Source of the DNA: Phycisphaeraceae bacterium
GTDB lineage: Bacteria; Planctomycetota; Phycisphaerae; Phycisphaerales; Phycisphaeraceae
Direction: 5' to 3'
Assembly: GCA_020849625.1 (NCBI GenBank)
Contig: JADLFV010000075.1
Coordinates: 1-60,194, forward strand
DNA: 60,194 nt
In this document: in pieces, positions 27,801-35,173 of the stretch
Layout of the letters: each line of letters starts with the position of its first letter
Numbering within the stretch: the stretch's first letter is position 1
Notes under the pieces: generated by a model
The model's input: only the letters and a program-made list of their open reading frames with translations
The model's database searches: none
Told to the model about the DNA's origin: nothing
Position numbers and translations under genes: made by a program

Positions 27801-28356
27801 GCTGAACGTGACCAAGGCCCCATTGACCATCACCGCCCACGACGCCAGCCGCGCTTTGGGGGCTGTCAACCCCGCCTTCACCGCCGGCTACAGCGGGCTG
27901 ATGGCCTGGGACGACGCCTCGGTTGTGGCGGGGTTGAAGTTCAACACCGTCGGTACCTCGGCCGCCCCCGGCACTTATGCCATCACGCCTTTCGGGGGCA
28001 CGTCGCAAAACTACAGCCTGACCTACGTCAACGGTACGCTCACCGTGACCAGTTCGCTCGATCCGGGCATCTTCTACGACGCCCGCAACGTGATGCAGCG
28101 CCACAAGGGCCGCTTCGCAGACGACGTGGTCGAGCGCTTCGGCGCGAATACGGGCACTGGTTCCACCACGCTGGCCCTGCATCGGCCGGCGGACGGGCCC
28201 GAACGTGGCGACGAACTGGGCGGGTACACCATCTTGGTGAGCTTGGAGAAATACCAGGTGCTCAGCGACCGCCGAGGTGGTGATGTGTTGTTCGATCCTG
28301 ATGCACTGAATGACATGGGCTTCGTGGCGGTCGATACCAGTTTCGATCCGCGCTGA
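21868..28356 (+). CDS. TpsA-type secreted adhesin with C-type lectin and MBG domains
   Basis: About 2160 residues, a very large exported protein. A signal peptide (KKFILIFSAAALLSVAAYA) is followed by the TPS secretion domain (about 30-140: NWQSFGIDADQVV, then GQVFLINPAGVIVGPGG). A long beta-helix follows, containing two near-identical blocks about 134 residues apart around GRADGTGTAT and MGGAGGTINQTG. Near 1150-1295 an internal C-type lectin domain shows SSVWLGGSDTDTEGEWRWV, GGEPNNSGNED and GYWNDLP. Five tandem MBG repeats (about 1660-2060: TYGDANPAL, LYGAANPAF, AYGAANPTF, VYGSANPAF) precede a unique C-terminus. ATG 21868 or GTG 21895 could be the start. The next gene is its TpsB partner. Confidence 0.9.
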   Translation: MFPRGALVIVKKFILIFSAAALLSVAAYAEPRGGNVVAGDASWQDLGRKFIVNQTTDRAIINWQSFGIDADQVVRFGAASARSAILNRVTGGDLSRLDGRLVGNGQVFLINPAGVIVGPGGRIDVAGFTASTLDVNNNRFMAGGDLLFRGDSSAAIINQGSINATSGGGGVILIAQRVDNLGNITAPNGTVGMAAGSAVLLMQDGDDRLAVRLGIDDASLNNAGLIEAAAAELKAAGGNVYALAINNGGVIRATGVTHRDGRVILDASTGATQHSGTIEAAGGQVRVLGDQVTLTSGSSIDVSSTSSGGGVGTILIGGDYHGDNPLIHNARNTLVDFGATIHADGGDGKVVVWADDATRFGGHISARGGDIVKDGGFVEVSGKQTLTFRGSVDVTAPTSGGTPGSLLLDPENITIASGVGVSPPSGDWSTRDVANNITIYEDDLEAFVGVLYVSADNNLTIQNLADDELTLQATEASFMANNEVGLTSQGGVVMNDLADTIRMTAPGARITFQGGQLSGVGTRSASIDIGNVVTNGGDVRLLVKRASAALPIYCQDITTSGGDFIVDRIDLANSNNVNFTSEGLISTGGGDVAVSLVGNINITAGISLGAGTLSFSGTNTNLSSAITATGDVTISSVLNFSAGSSISTDGSITFTSTANMNAGGSLTLSATDFNFQNTFTGNAGSLTLRPNTVAGNMTINAATFANLSGFSSVTLGRADGTGTATLTGAIAISDPFALIMGGAGGTINQTGSITGSDDASITFTAGGFINIGDTIDVPAGLTFTAPSININSAIDAGVGSVTFTVGSLAFTDDLAGDGALTIQPYNVAADITINANTFLNISGFSSYTIGRADGTGTATISGALAIADPLTVRMGGAGGTINQTGTVTGSDDAAITYTAGASISISDSLDVPAGVTLTAPTSVSISGDIDGGAGDVSITTNSIALTGSLAGAGSLSLIPSTASTTIGLGDGAAGSFNLTSTEIANLTDGFSAITIGHASGSGDIDIRNAAFNDPLTIRTPTSDGDVTINGALSTTGDVNITTGDTLTIAAAGSISSGGGDVTLNADGAGTGSGAIIARGPIITSGGDISFLDNTYLAADLDTSNGSGAGGDIDFNAQVLLYSGAGITIDTTGGSGGSDGDVTFAGLLDSANDYTLVNDTTRTWLAALAHADFGDGDDDGDTYLATVTSALENAIVVSTANGSSVWLGGSDTDTEGEWRWVTGPEGLEEGGAGRQFWQGAAAGSAVGGAYENWNGGEPNNSGNEDALQGGFTAQGYWNDLPTNSSALYYIKETNAAATALTINGGNVNFNAAVGSNKALASLDVNASGNLTTAAAVTVEGAFAHDGAGSASLGGDITSTSGDGSITLNRAATLTTAIELSAASITTTAAITAAAHNLTLTTDSLALGASVSGSADLTIQPLSAATTIALGSASTGTLKLNDAELARLTDGFNHMYIGKSDAGNIEAGAWTTDNPLELITAGNVAINGALSVTTNGLTIDSDGTVTQSAAISTDALLLLGAGTFTLTNTSNAVDRIAADLTGGSLSFVNGTDLSVGSVYGTDGVTNTAGSVTIVTTGDLTLDEAVTASGGVVLSTTGSFINNVGAAAIDPGAGRFLLYSVKPADNTLNGLASDGHLYNRAYAANPPASITQLGDLLIYSYQPTLTFTADDKSKTYGDANPALTYAVSGLVNGDVIGDAVTGAPALSTVAAGSDAGTHAITIAAGTLASDMGYALAFVNGELTINKAALTITADDAVRLYGAANPAFTATYTGLVNGDASTVVTGLTITTAATAGSDVGTYNIVPAAATATNYDITFVNGTLTINKAALTITADDFSRAYGAANPTFTASYSGLVAGDDESAVNGLTLTTLATPASARGTYAITAAGATATNYDITLVNGTLTVTRAPLTITVADKTRVYGSANPAFTAGYSGLVNGDTAAVVTGLTLASSATAASDVGNYAITGSGATANNYIISYVNGSLNVTKAPLTITAHDASRALGAVNPAFTAGYSGLMAWDDASVVAGLKFNTVGTSAAPGTYAITPFGGTSQNYSLTYVNGTLTVTSSLDPGIFYDARNVMQRHKGRFADDVVERFGANTGTGSTTLALHRPADGPERGDELGGYTILVSLEKYQVLSDRRGGDVLFDPDALNDMGFVAVDTSFDPR

Positions 28357-28409
28357 ATCCCGGTACACTGCACAGTCGGGTGGTCCATCTCCGCCACGGA
28401 GGCGTGCGC

Positions 28410-30149
28410 GTGCGCCAGGTCGTTTTCGTCATTGTGGGTTTGTGCATCGTGCTCATGGTCAGCCTGTCCCTGGCCCAGGACGCCCAGCGTTACGCGCCCA
28501 AGCCCCCGCCCCCGGAAGATGAAGGGCCGCCACGGTTGCCGACGCTGGAACGCCAGCCGCAGACGCCATCCGATGAGGTGCTCCAGGCGCAACTGAAGGG
28601 CCTGCGCTTCGTGGACAGCTTCGACAAGTTCGACGAGACCGGCTCTGACCTTCCGGAACTTCCGGGGGGGGTGAGCTTTGACGGCACGCTGCTCGATGAG
28701 CCCGCCTTCGTGCAGTCGATGCAGGCCCGGCTGGGCAAACCGCTGACCATGAACGTGCTCAACGCCATCACCAGCGAAGTGGTGGACTTCTATCGGCAGC
28801 ACGATCGGCCGGTGGTCGATGCCATCGTGCCCCGGCAGGATGTGACCGCCGGCGTGGTGCAGGTGGTGGTGCTGGAGGGCAAGGTCGGCGACGTGCAGGT
28901 GGAAGGCAATCGCCACTTCTCCGCCCAGCGCATCGGTAGCGCCATCCGCGCTCAGCCGGGCGACACCATCAGCCAGCGGGCGCTGCTCGGCGATCTGGAC
29001 TGGGCCAACAACAATCCCTTCCGCCGCGTTGATCTGATCTTCCAGCGCGGCACCAACCTCGGCGAGACGGACCTGCTGCTGCACGTGCAGGATCGCTATC
29101 CCCTGCGCCCCTACCTCGGCTACGAAAACACCGGCACCGACACCACCGGCGAAGATCGCCTGTTTGCCGGCGTCAACTGGGGCGATGCCTTTGGCCTCGA
29201 TCACCGGCTCGATTACCAGTTCACCACCGCACCCGATCGCAACGACTTTTCCTCGCACTGGCTCAGCTATGCCATGCCCCTGCCCTGGCGGCACACGCTC
29301 AGCTTCTTCGGCAACTACACCGAAACCCAGTCGCGCCTGGCTCAACTGTTCGACCTCGGCGGTCGAAGCTGGCAGCTCAGTGCCCGCTACGAAATCCCGC
29401 TCGCCCCTCATGGTCCGCTGCACCAGTCGCTGCAATTGGGCTTCGACTTCAAGCAGTCGAACAACAACCTCGAGTTCGGCGGCACGCAGGTGTTCGCCAA
29501 CGACACCGACATCGTCCAGTGGTCGCTGGGCTACCGTGGCGAAGCGGAAGATGACTTCGGCCTCACCCGCGGTTCGCTGACCGCTGTGTTCAGCCCCGGT
29601 GATGTGACCGGCAACAACACCGACAGCGCCTTCGATGCCGCCCGCTCCGGCGCCGAAGCGCAGTATGCCTACCTGCACGCTCAACTGGAGCGCAACACGA
29701 ACCTGCCTTGCGAATTCAGCCTCATCAATCGCCTGGAAGCTCAGTGGGCCGGCGACCAACTGCTCGGCAGCGAACAGATCGGCTTCGGCGGCATGTACTC
29801 AATCCGCGGCTACGACGAACGCATCGTCAACGGCGACGATGGCCTGATCCTCTCCAACGAACTGCTCACCCCGCCGCTGCGCATCGCCAGCCTCATCGGC
29901 TTCGACGTGCCCGACGAATTGCGCTTCCTGGCGTTCTATGACCTCGGCTATGCCCACAGCCGTGGCAGCGAACTGGGCTCCGATCACGCCGCCACCTTCT
30001 CCAGCCTGGGCCTCGGCCTGCGCTATCAACTGGCGCCCTACATCAGCCTGCGCTATGACTACGGCTTCCGCCTGCACGAGATCAGCAATGACAATTCCGG
30101 GGGTGGGGGCCGCCATCACCTGAGCGTCGTCGCAAGCTGGGCGTTTTAG
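28410..30149 (+). CDS. TpsB outer-membrane transporter (ShlB/FhaC family)
   Basis: 579 residues, the outer-membrane pore of a two-partner system. Signal peptide, a proline-rich linker, a POTRA-like region (about 100-200, with VLEGKVGDVQVEGNRHF and NNNPFRRVDLIFQRG), then a C-terminal beta barrel rich in alternating aromatic residues. GMYSIRGYDE corresponds to the conserved VRGY/F loop of Omp85-type pores. It ends in a phenylalanine (SWAF), as many outer-membrane proteins do. GTG 28410 is chosen because CGGAGG (28397-28402) is 7 bases upstream. It lies 53 bases after the TpsA gene. Confidence 0.9.
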   Translation: MRQVVFVIVGLCIVLMVSLSLAQDAQRYAPKPPPPEDEGPPRLPTLERQPQTPSDEVLQAQLKGLRFVDSFDKFDETGSDLPELPGGVSFDGTLLDEPAFVQSMQARLGKPLTMNVLNAITSEVVDFYRQHDRPVVDAIVPRQDVTAGVVQVVVLEGKVGDVQVEGNRHFSAQRIGSAIRAQPGDTISQRALLGDLDWANNNPFRRVDLIFQRGTNLGETDLLLHVQDRYPLRPYLGYENTGTDTTGEDRLFAGVNWGDAFGLDHRLDYQFTTAPDRNDFSSHWLSYAMPLPWRHTLSFFGNYTETQSRLAQLFDLGGRSWQLSARYEIPLAPHGPLHQSLQLGFDFKQSNNNLEFGGTQVFANDTDIVQWSLGYRGEAEDDFGLTRGSLTAVFSPGDVTGNNTDSAFDAARSGAEAQYAYLHAQLERNTNLPCEFSLINRLEAQWAGDQLLGSEQIGFGGMYSIRGYDERIVNGDDGLILSNELLTPPLRIASLIGFDVPDELRFLAFYDLGYAHSRGSELGSDHAATFSSLGLGLRYQLAPYISLRYDYGFRLHEISNDNSGGGGRHHLSVVASWAF

Positions 30150-30187
30150 CCGCTTGCGGCTTCGCGTAGCCGTCCGCCGTTATCATC

Positions 30188-31039
30188 ATGTCCATGCCCG
30201 AACCGATTGGTCTGATCGCCGGAGCCGGGGCTTTGCCGCTGATGGAGGCGCGGGGCATGCGTGCCGCGGGCAGGTCGGTCTGTGCCGTAGCCTTTGCCGG
30301 AAGTTACGACCCACAACTTCCGGGGCTGTGTGACCGCTTCGCCAAAGTCGCCATTACCCGGCCCGGGGGTTGGATAAGACGCTTCCGGGGGTGGCACGTG
30401 CGCGAGGCGGTGATGGTGGGCGCGGTGCGCAAGAGCCGGATGTACGATCCGCTGCGGCACCTGCGCTATCTGCCCGACTCCCGGGCCCTGCGCCTGTGGT
30501 ATCGTGTTTTGCGCCACGATCGCCGCGACCAGGCCGTACTGGCCGCCATCGCCGAGGAACTTTCACGCAGCGGAATTGAACTGATCGACAGCACCCGTTA
30601 CATCCCGGATCACCTGGCCAGTGCGGGCCCGATGACGAAACATCTTCCGGGGGCCCACGAACTGGCGGACATCGAGTTCGGCTGGCCCATCCTCATGCGC
30701 ATGAACGATCTGGACATCGGCCAGTCCATCGCCGTCAGCTCGCGCGACGTGATCGCCGTCGAAGCGATGGAAGGCACCGACGCCATGATCGAGCGGGCCG
30801 GCAAACTTGCCAGACACGGACGCTGGACGCTGCTTAAAGGCCCCAAGCCGGATAAGGACATGCGTTTCGACGTGCCGACCGTGGGCATCGAGACGATTCA
30901 CAAACTCGCAGCCGGCGGCGCCACCTGCCTGGCAGTGGCTGCGGGCCGGGTGATTCTGCTGGATAAACCGACACTGCTGGCCGAAGCCGACAAGGCCGGC
31001 ATCGCGGTGATCGGCGTGGAAGACACGCAAGGCAGTTAG
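30188..31039 (+). CDS. lpxI: UDP-2,3-diacylglucosamine pyrophosphatase LpxI
   Basis: LpxI cleaves UDP-2,3-diacylglucosamine to lipid X in lipid A synthesis; it replaces LpxH in many bacteria. Family blocks: IGLIAGAGALPL at the start, AVMVGAVRK, DIEFGWPILMRMNDLDIGQS, VIAVEAMEGTDAMI and the C-terminal DKDMRFDVPTVGIETI. 283 residues, normal length. It implies a Gram-negative envelope with lipid A. Two decamers (30382, 30644) fall inside the gene. The stop codon merges with the left arm of a split palindrome. Confidence 0.93.
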   Translation: MSMPEPIGLIAGAGALPLMEARGMRAAGRSVCAVAFAGSYDPQLPGLCDRFAKVAITRPGGWIRRFRGWHVREAVMVGAVRKSRMYDPLRHLRYLPDSRALRLWYRVLRHDRRDQAVLAAIAEELSRSGIELIDSTRYIPDHLASAGPMTKHLPGAHELADIEFGWPILMRMNDLDIGQSIAVSSRDVIAVEAMEGTDAMIERAGKLARHGRWTLLKGPKPDKDMRFDVPTVGIETIHKLAAGGATCLAVAAGRVILLDKPTLLAEADKAGIAVIGVEDTQGS

Positions 31040-31064
31040 CCACGGATGGACACGGATACGTGCC
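31039..31064. repeat. left arm of a CACGGATG palindrome split by an AT-rich cassette
   Basis: GCCACGGATGGACACGGATA is the exact complement of the end of the arm at 32121-32160. In the sister copy (32959-33036) the arms are only about 30 bases apart; here more than 1 kb lies between them. Confidence 0.8.
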
Positions 31065-31241
31065 CCCCCTCCCCGTTCTGTCCCATTGGTGCGACAGAAA
31101 CAATTCATAAGCTCGATAGGCTGAATGGTTTTGACTTTGAGAAGCCTTACCAATATCTGTTGAACGATCGTGTCGGATGATGGTCTGATCTGTTGCAACT
31201 GTTCTAAGTAGTCTCAAGTTGGAGACAAGCCGCCAATTAGA

Positions 31242-31273
31242 GATTGACAGCGGGCGTGATAGCGATGGAAAAT
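31242..31273 (+). repeat. 32-bp direct repeat, left copy, flanking the AT-rich lipoprotein gene
   Basis: GATTGACAGCGGGCGTGATA and the next 12 bases match 31940-31971 at 28 of 32 positions. The pair brackets the AT-rich gene on both sides. Confidence 0.75.
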
Positions 31274-31337
31274 GCTGGCTAAGCCATTGAGCTTTCAAAG
31301 CCGCATACTCGGTTACAGCCAAATGGGGGTAATAGAA

Positions 31338-31865
31338 ATGATAACACCAAGCAGTATCAATAAAGACATCAACCATGCATATGAATTTAAGATCCGCTAT
31401 CTCATGCCTGTATTATTTCTTATTGTCACGATATGTTGCCTGCATGCATGCAAAGACAATTCAGTTCAGAAGAACCAACAGCATGGATTTGTGGGCGGGG
31501 AAGTGAATACCAGTAAAAACCTACCCTTTGATCTTGGACCGGAATTATGTAATTGGCTGGACCAATACTGTCCTATCAAATACACGGGGTATTTAAGAGA
31601 AGCTGGTAAAATATCAGAACGTGATAACATATCATTGGTGCTAAGCAATATTGGTGAAGACCAATTTGCCGATCTGATTGAGACAATAAATGCGGAGACA
31701 AAAGAAGAACGCAATATGAGTGGGGACAGAGTGATCCTATACGATGGCTTAACTTCAACTGGATATCAGGCAAATGGTGGATGGAACGAACGGTGGCAAG
31801 AGTGCAGCTTAAGAATAAAGCATGAAATACGAAAGCAAGTGCCTGATGAGTATGAGTATCCGTAA
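31338..31865 (+). CDS. hypothetical AT-rich lipoprotein
   Basis: About 175 residues from ATG 31338, which has GGGGG upstream; ATG 31404 is an alternative that would place a lipoprotein signal (VLFLIVTICCLHAC) at the N-terminus as usual. The body is hydrophilic with aromatic, Asn- and Cys-containing stretches (CNWLDQYCP). No family is recognised. Codon use is strikingly AT-rich compared with everything around it, with many Ile, Asn and Lys codons, which suggests recent transfer. It sits between 32-bp direct repeats, inside a split palindrome. Confidence 0.6.
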   Translation: MITPSSINKDINHAYEFKIRYLMPVLFLIVTICCLHACKDNSVQKNQQHGFVGGEVNTSKNLPFDLGPELCNWLDQYCPIKYTGYLREAGKISERDNISLVLSNIGEDQFADLIETINAETKEERNMSGDRVILYDGLTSTGYQANGGWNERWQECSLRIKHEIRKQVPDEYEYP

Positions 31866-31939
31866 CTGTCAAGTTTGCGATGCGAATCTTGCCGGAGACG
31901 ATCGCAACAAAAACACTCAACGACAAGCAGGCGAAAATG

Positions 31940-31971
31940 GATTGACAGCGGGGGTGGCAGCGATGGAGAAT
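31940..31971 (+). repeat. 32-bp direct repeat, right copy
   Basis: GATTGACAGCGGGGGTGGCA and the following 12 bases; partner of 31242-31273. The surrounding 31866-32120 contains no gene I can support and remains AT-rich. Confidence 0.75.
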
Positions 31972-32120
31972 AGTTTTGTCGGTTGAGAGCTTGTTTCCGC
32001 GGGCGGCTGGCAACTGAACACTTCCCCCACCCCGCCCGCATGCCACGTTCGGATGACTACTTAATATTTAACTTAAATACGTTCTTGTTGGATCGCAGAA
32101 ATTGACTTCTGAGTGATGGC

Positions 32121-32160
32121 CATCCGTGCCTATCCGTGTTTATCCGTGTCCATCCGTGGC
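32121..32160. repeat. right arm of the split CACGGATG palindrome
   Basis: CATCCGTGCCTATCCGTGTT and further CATCCGTG words, ending TCCATCCGTGGC. Complementary to 31039-31064. It lies just beyond the 3' end of the DUF4230 gene. Confidence 0.8.
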
Positions 32161-32169
32161 AAAATCCTT

Positions 32170-32871
32170 TTACGACGCGGCTTTGCCTTCGATCTGGGCC
32201 TGCACGCGGTCGGAGAAGTCGATCCTGGCCAGCACGGCTGGGGAATCACTGAAGTCCAGTTCCACGCTCTCGACGCCCAGCCCCCGCGCGATCGCTTCCA
32301 GGGTCTGGCGGGCTGAGCGCTGCACTTCGCCCTGCATGGAATCGACCAGTTGCCGGGCCAGTCGATCGACCTGGTGGCGGGCCTCGTCCTTGAGTTTGTT
32401 GCGATCCGCCACGTCAAAGCCCGAGCCGAAGAAGCGGTTGATCAGGTCCGGCAGCAGCACGGGCAGCAGGCGCGGGTTCTGTTCATCGTAAAACTGGAAA
32501 TCGCGAATGTGCGTGTTGTACTTGCAGGCTGGCATGCGCAACAGGTACGACTCGTTGCCGCGCGGCTCGATCTGAAAATCGCTGCTGCGCAGGTCATAGA
32601 CGAACTCCACGCCCAGTTCAAAGATCATCGCCATCTTCTTTTCGCTGATCAGCCACGACAGATAGCGCTTGCCCGTCTCGCCGAAGGCGTGGTTGGCGGA
32701 GGTGACGATCTCCTTGGTGACCAGGCGATAGACGACCAGTTCGCCGACGCTGCGCACGTGTTCGATGGACGCATGCACGGTGACGTGGGTGGTCGGCCGC
32801 TTGCGCAGCACCGCCCAGATGAAACCCATCAGCACCAGGCCGAACGCGAAACCGAGAATGGCATAGAGCAT
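32170..32871 (-). CDS. DUF4230 membrane-anchored protein
   Basis: 233 residues: one N-terminal membrane helix (about 3-21), then a soluble domain with HVTVHASIEHVRSVGELVVYRLVTKE-type strands, MIFELGVEFVYDLRSSDF and a C-terminal amphipathic helix. This matches the DUF4230 family, whose function is unknown. The gene faces lpxI and diverges from hflX. On the minus strand a TATAAT-like hexamer (plus coordinates 32905-32910) lies about 34 bases upstream of the start without a convincing -35 element. Confidence 0.7.
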   Translation of the reverse strand: MLYAILGFAFGLVLMGFIWAVLRKRPTTHVTVHASIEHVRSVGELVVYRLVTKEIVTSANHAFGETGKRYLSWLISEKKMAMIFELGVEFVYDLRSSDFQIEPRGNESYLLRMPACKYNTHIRDFQFYDEQNPRLLPVLLPDLINRFFGSGFDVADRNKLKDEARHQVDRLARQLVDSMQGEVQRSARQTLEAIARGLGVESVELDFSDSPAVLARIDFSDRVQAQIEGKAAS

Positions 32872-32958
32872 GAGTGTGCCCCGAGGTGTGTCTGTACTTG
32901 AAACATTATAGAGTCAAAACCAGAACAAACCGCGGACATATATCAAGATTCATTTTCA

Positions 32959-33036
32959 GCCACGGATGAACACGGATGCGCACGAATCATTACGGCGATG
33001 TTTTTCATCCGTGCCCATCCGTGTGCATCCGTGGCC
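32959..33036. repeat. CACGGATG-word palindrome, intact copy
   Basis: GCCACGGATGAACACGGATG on the left and CATCCGTGTGCATCCGTGGC on the right, with a central stretch of about 30 bases. It separates the DUF4230 and hflX genes and is the intact reference for the split copy at 31039/32160. Confidence 0.85.
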
Positions 33037-33090
33037 AATGCTTTGTATCCCCACCTTGAACAGTTGCGACCCCGGCCCTATCCTCATCCG

Positions 33091-34461
33091 ATGGCGCAAC
33101 CCAAACGTGAGATTCTGACCGTGCAGCGGGAGCGGGCGGTGCTGGCGGCGTGCCTGCTGGCCGATTTCGCCGGCGACCCCAACGATCCGCTGGGCGAGTT
33201 GCGATCCCTGGCTGATACGGCCGGGGCGGTGGTGGTTGACGAGCTGATGCAGAAGAAGTCCAGGCCCGATGCCGGCACCTTCATCGGTCGCGGCAAGGTC
33301 GATGAGCTGGCCGAGATGGTCAAGCTGCACAAGGCCGACGTGGTGATCTTTGAAAACGATCTGTCGCCCTCGCAGATCGCCAACATCGAGGAGGTCACCG
33401 AGTGCAAAGTGCTCGATCGCAGCGAATTGATCCTGGACATCTTCGCCGCCCGGGCCCGCACGCATGAAGCGAAGTTGCAGGTGGAGCTGGCCCAGTTGGA
33501 ATACACCTATCCCCGCCTGCGGGCCATGTGGTCGCACCTGGAGCGCATCGCGGGCGGCTCGCCCACCGGCATCGGCACCCGCGGGCCGGGCGAGCAGCAG
33601 TTGGAAATCGACCGTCGCATCGTGCAGCGCAAGAAAGCGCAGCTTCGCCGCCAGATCGCTGACATTCAGGGCCGTAAGGCACGCGAGGTCGCCTCGCGCA
33701 ACCGCGATCACTTCTCCGTCTGCCTCGTAGGCTACACCAATGCCGGCAAGAGCACGCTGTTCAACACGCTCACCGCCGGTGATGCCTACGCTGACGACAA
33801 ACTCTTCGCCACGCTCAGCACGCGCACGCGGCAATGGAACCTCGGCGGCAGCGAATCGGTCATGCTCTCGGACACCGTCGGCTTCGTGCGCGATCTGCCC
33901 CACCACCTGGTCGCCTCCTTCAAAGCCACGCTGGAGGAAGCGATCCACAGCGAACTGCTGCTGGTGGTGCTGGACGTGGCCCACGGCCGATCCGCGCCGA
34001 TGCTGGAGACGGTCCATCGCGTGCTCGATGAAATCGGCGCCCCCGGAAGCCCCGGAAGTGCGGCAAGTCCCGGAAGTGCAGCCGCCTGCGCCTCACCTTG
34101 CGGGGGCGGGGGGCAGCGATTATTGGTGCTCAACCAGATCGATCGACTCGAACACAACGCCGATCTGCTCTACTACCAGAAACAATTTCCGGGGGCGATC
34201 GCCATCAGCGCCAAGACCGGCCGGGGCGTCGAGCAACTGGTCCAGCGCGTGCGCGAAGCAGCCCGCGGCAAACAGCAGACGATGGAGCTGACTCTGAGCA
34301 TGGCCGACGGCAAAGCGATCCACTTCCTGGAAAACCGGGCGGAGGTGCTCGACCGACGCTATGACCAGGACACGATGACCGTGACCGTGCGCATCGGCGA
34401 CCGCCAACTGGCGCGGCTCAAAGCCATGGGCACCAGCATCCACTGGTCCCCGGAAGCATAA
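33091..34461 (+). CDS. hflX: ribosome-associated GTPase HflX
   Basis: HflX splits stalled ribosomes under stress. The HflX domain ([17 protein letters not shown], then [17 protein letters not shown], and the [17 protein letters not shown] signature) is followed by the GTPase domain: G1 [10 protein letters not shown]3 [11 protein letters not shown]4 NQID, and AISAKTGRG. Between G3 and G4 (about residues 315-340) a Gly/Ser/Ala/Pro-rich insert is encoded by three close copies of CCCCGGAAG. About 456 residues from ATG 33091; upstream in-frame starts lie inside the palindrome. G4 is NQID rather than NKID, which may affect nucleotide preference. Confidence 0.93.
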   Translation: MAQPKREILTVQRERAVLAACLLADFAGDPNDPLGELRSLADTAGAVVVDELMQKKSRPDAGTFIGRGKVDELAEMVKLHKADVVIFENDLSPSQIANIEEVTECKVLDRSELILDIFAARARTHEAKLQVELAQLEYTYPRLRAMWSHLERIAGGSPTGIGTRGPGEQQLEIDRRIVQRKKAQLRRQIADIQGRKAREVASRNRDHFSVCLVGYTNAGKSTLFNTLTAGDAYADDKLFATLSTRTRQWNLGGSESVMLSDTVGFVRDLPHHLVASFKATLEEAIHSELLLVVLDVAHGRSAPMLETVHRVLDEIGAPGSPGSAASPGSAAACASPCGGGGQRLLVLNQIDRLEHNADLLYYQKQFPGAIAISAKTGRGVEQLVQRVREAARGKQQTMELTLSMADGKAIHFLENRAEVLDRRYDQDTMTVTVRIGDRQLARLKAMGTSIHWSPEA

Positions 34462-34476
34462 CTCGTCGTACCACCC

Positions 34477-34501
34477 GTTTAGCGGGCGAGCTTGCTCGCC
34501 C
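34477..34501. repeat. REP-like hairpin with GTTTAGC tag (copy 3)
   Basis: GTTTAGC (34477-34483) is directly followed by GGGCGAG (34484-34490), loop CTTG, CTCGCCC (34495-34501). It fills the hflX-dtd gap. Same design as 7157-7208. Confidence 0.65.
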
Positions 34502-34517
34502 ACGGAATTGTTCAACC

Positions 34518-34958
34518 ATGCGCGTGCTGATGCAACGAGTCAGTCAAGCCAGTGTTGCGGTCGATGGCCAGGTCATCGGGGCGATCGGCCGCGGTTACGT
34601 GCTGCTGGTGGGCGTCGGACACGACGACAGCGAGGCGGACGTGGACATGCTGGCCGGCAAGATCGTCAACCTGCGTCTGTTCGCGGACGACAACGGTAAG
34701 TTCGATCGCTCGTTGCTCGATGTCAGTGGTGAGGCGCTGGTGGTCTCGCAGTTCACGCTCTATGGCGACCCCCGGAAGGGAAGAAGGCCCGATTTTACGG
34801 CGGCGGCCCGGCCGGAAAAGGCAAAGCCGCTGTGCGATGCGTTCGCAGTCAAATTGCGCGAACTGGGCGTGGGCAACGTGCAGACCGGCCGCTTCGGCGC
34901 TGCGATGGCGGTCGAGATCCACAACGACGGCCCGGTGACGCTGTGGCTGGAGTCGTGA
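34518..34958 (+). CDS. dtd: D-aminoacyl-tRNA deacylase
   Basis: Dtd hydrolyses D-amino acids mischarged on tRNA. Family signatures: [13 protein letters not shown] at the start, the [17 protein letters not shown] active-site block and [11 protein letters not shown] at the end. 146 residues, normal. The DPRKG codons contain the decamer (34769-34778) in minus orientation. It is followed by a CGCCAAG palindrome. Confidence 0.95.
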   Translation: MRVLMQRVSQASVAVDGQVIGAIGRGYVLLVGVGHDDSEADVDMLAGKIVNLRLFADDNGKFDRSLLDVSGEALVVSQFTLYGDPRKGRRPDFTAAARPEKAKPLCDAFAVKLRELGVGNVQTGRFGAAMAVEIHNDGPVTLWLES

Positions 34959-34973
34959 ATCCGCAGTTGGATT

Positions 34974-35122
34974 GAACCGCCAAGACGCCAAGACGCCAAG
35001 AGCGCCAAGAAGGGCAACAGAAAGAGAATTGAGGGGTCATTTCTCTTTTACGATTGTTGCGCCTTGTTGCGGCTGAAATCTTGGTTTTGTTACCTTGGCG
35101 CTCTTGGCGTCTTGGCGGTTCT
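34974..35122. repeat. CGCCAAG-word palindrome
   Basis: AACCGCCAAGACGCCAAGAC and further CGCCAAG words on the left; the complement, ending CTTGGCGTCTTGGCGGTT, on the right. The layout parallels the AACCGCAGAGACGCAGAG family with a different word. It fills the dtd-permease gap. Confidence 0.85.
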
Positions 35123-35173
35123 ATGGGTAACCTGTCTGGTCCGCGGCATGAGTCGCGCCGGGAAGAGTTGCCC

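Noticed and set aside
3288..35122. Word-repeat tracts as CRISPR arrays
   Set aside because: Copies are contiguous words with complementary arms, without unique spacers of constant length or cas genes.
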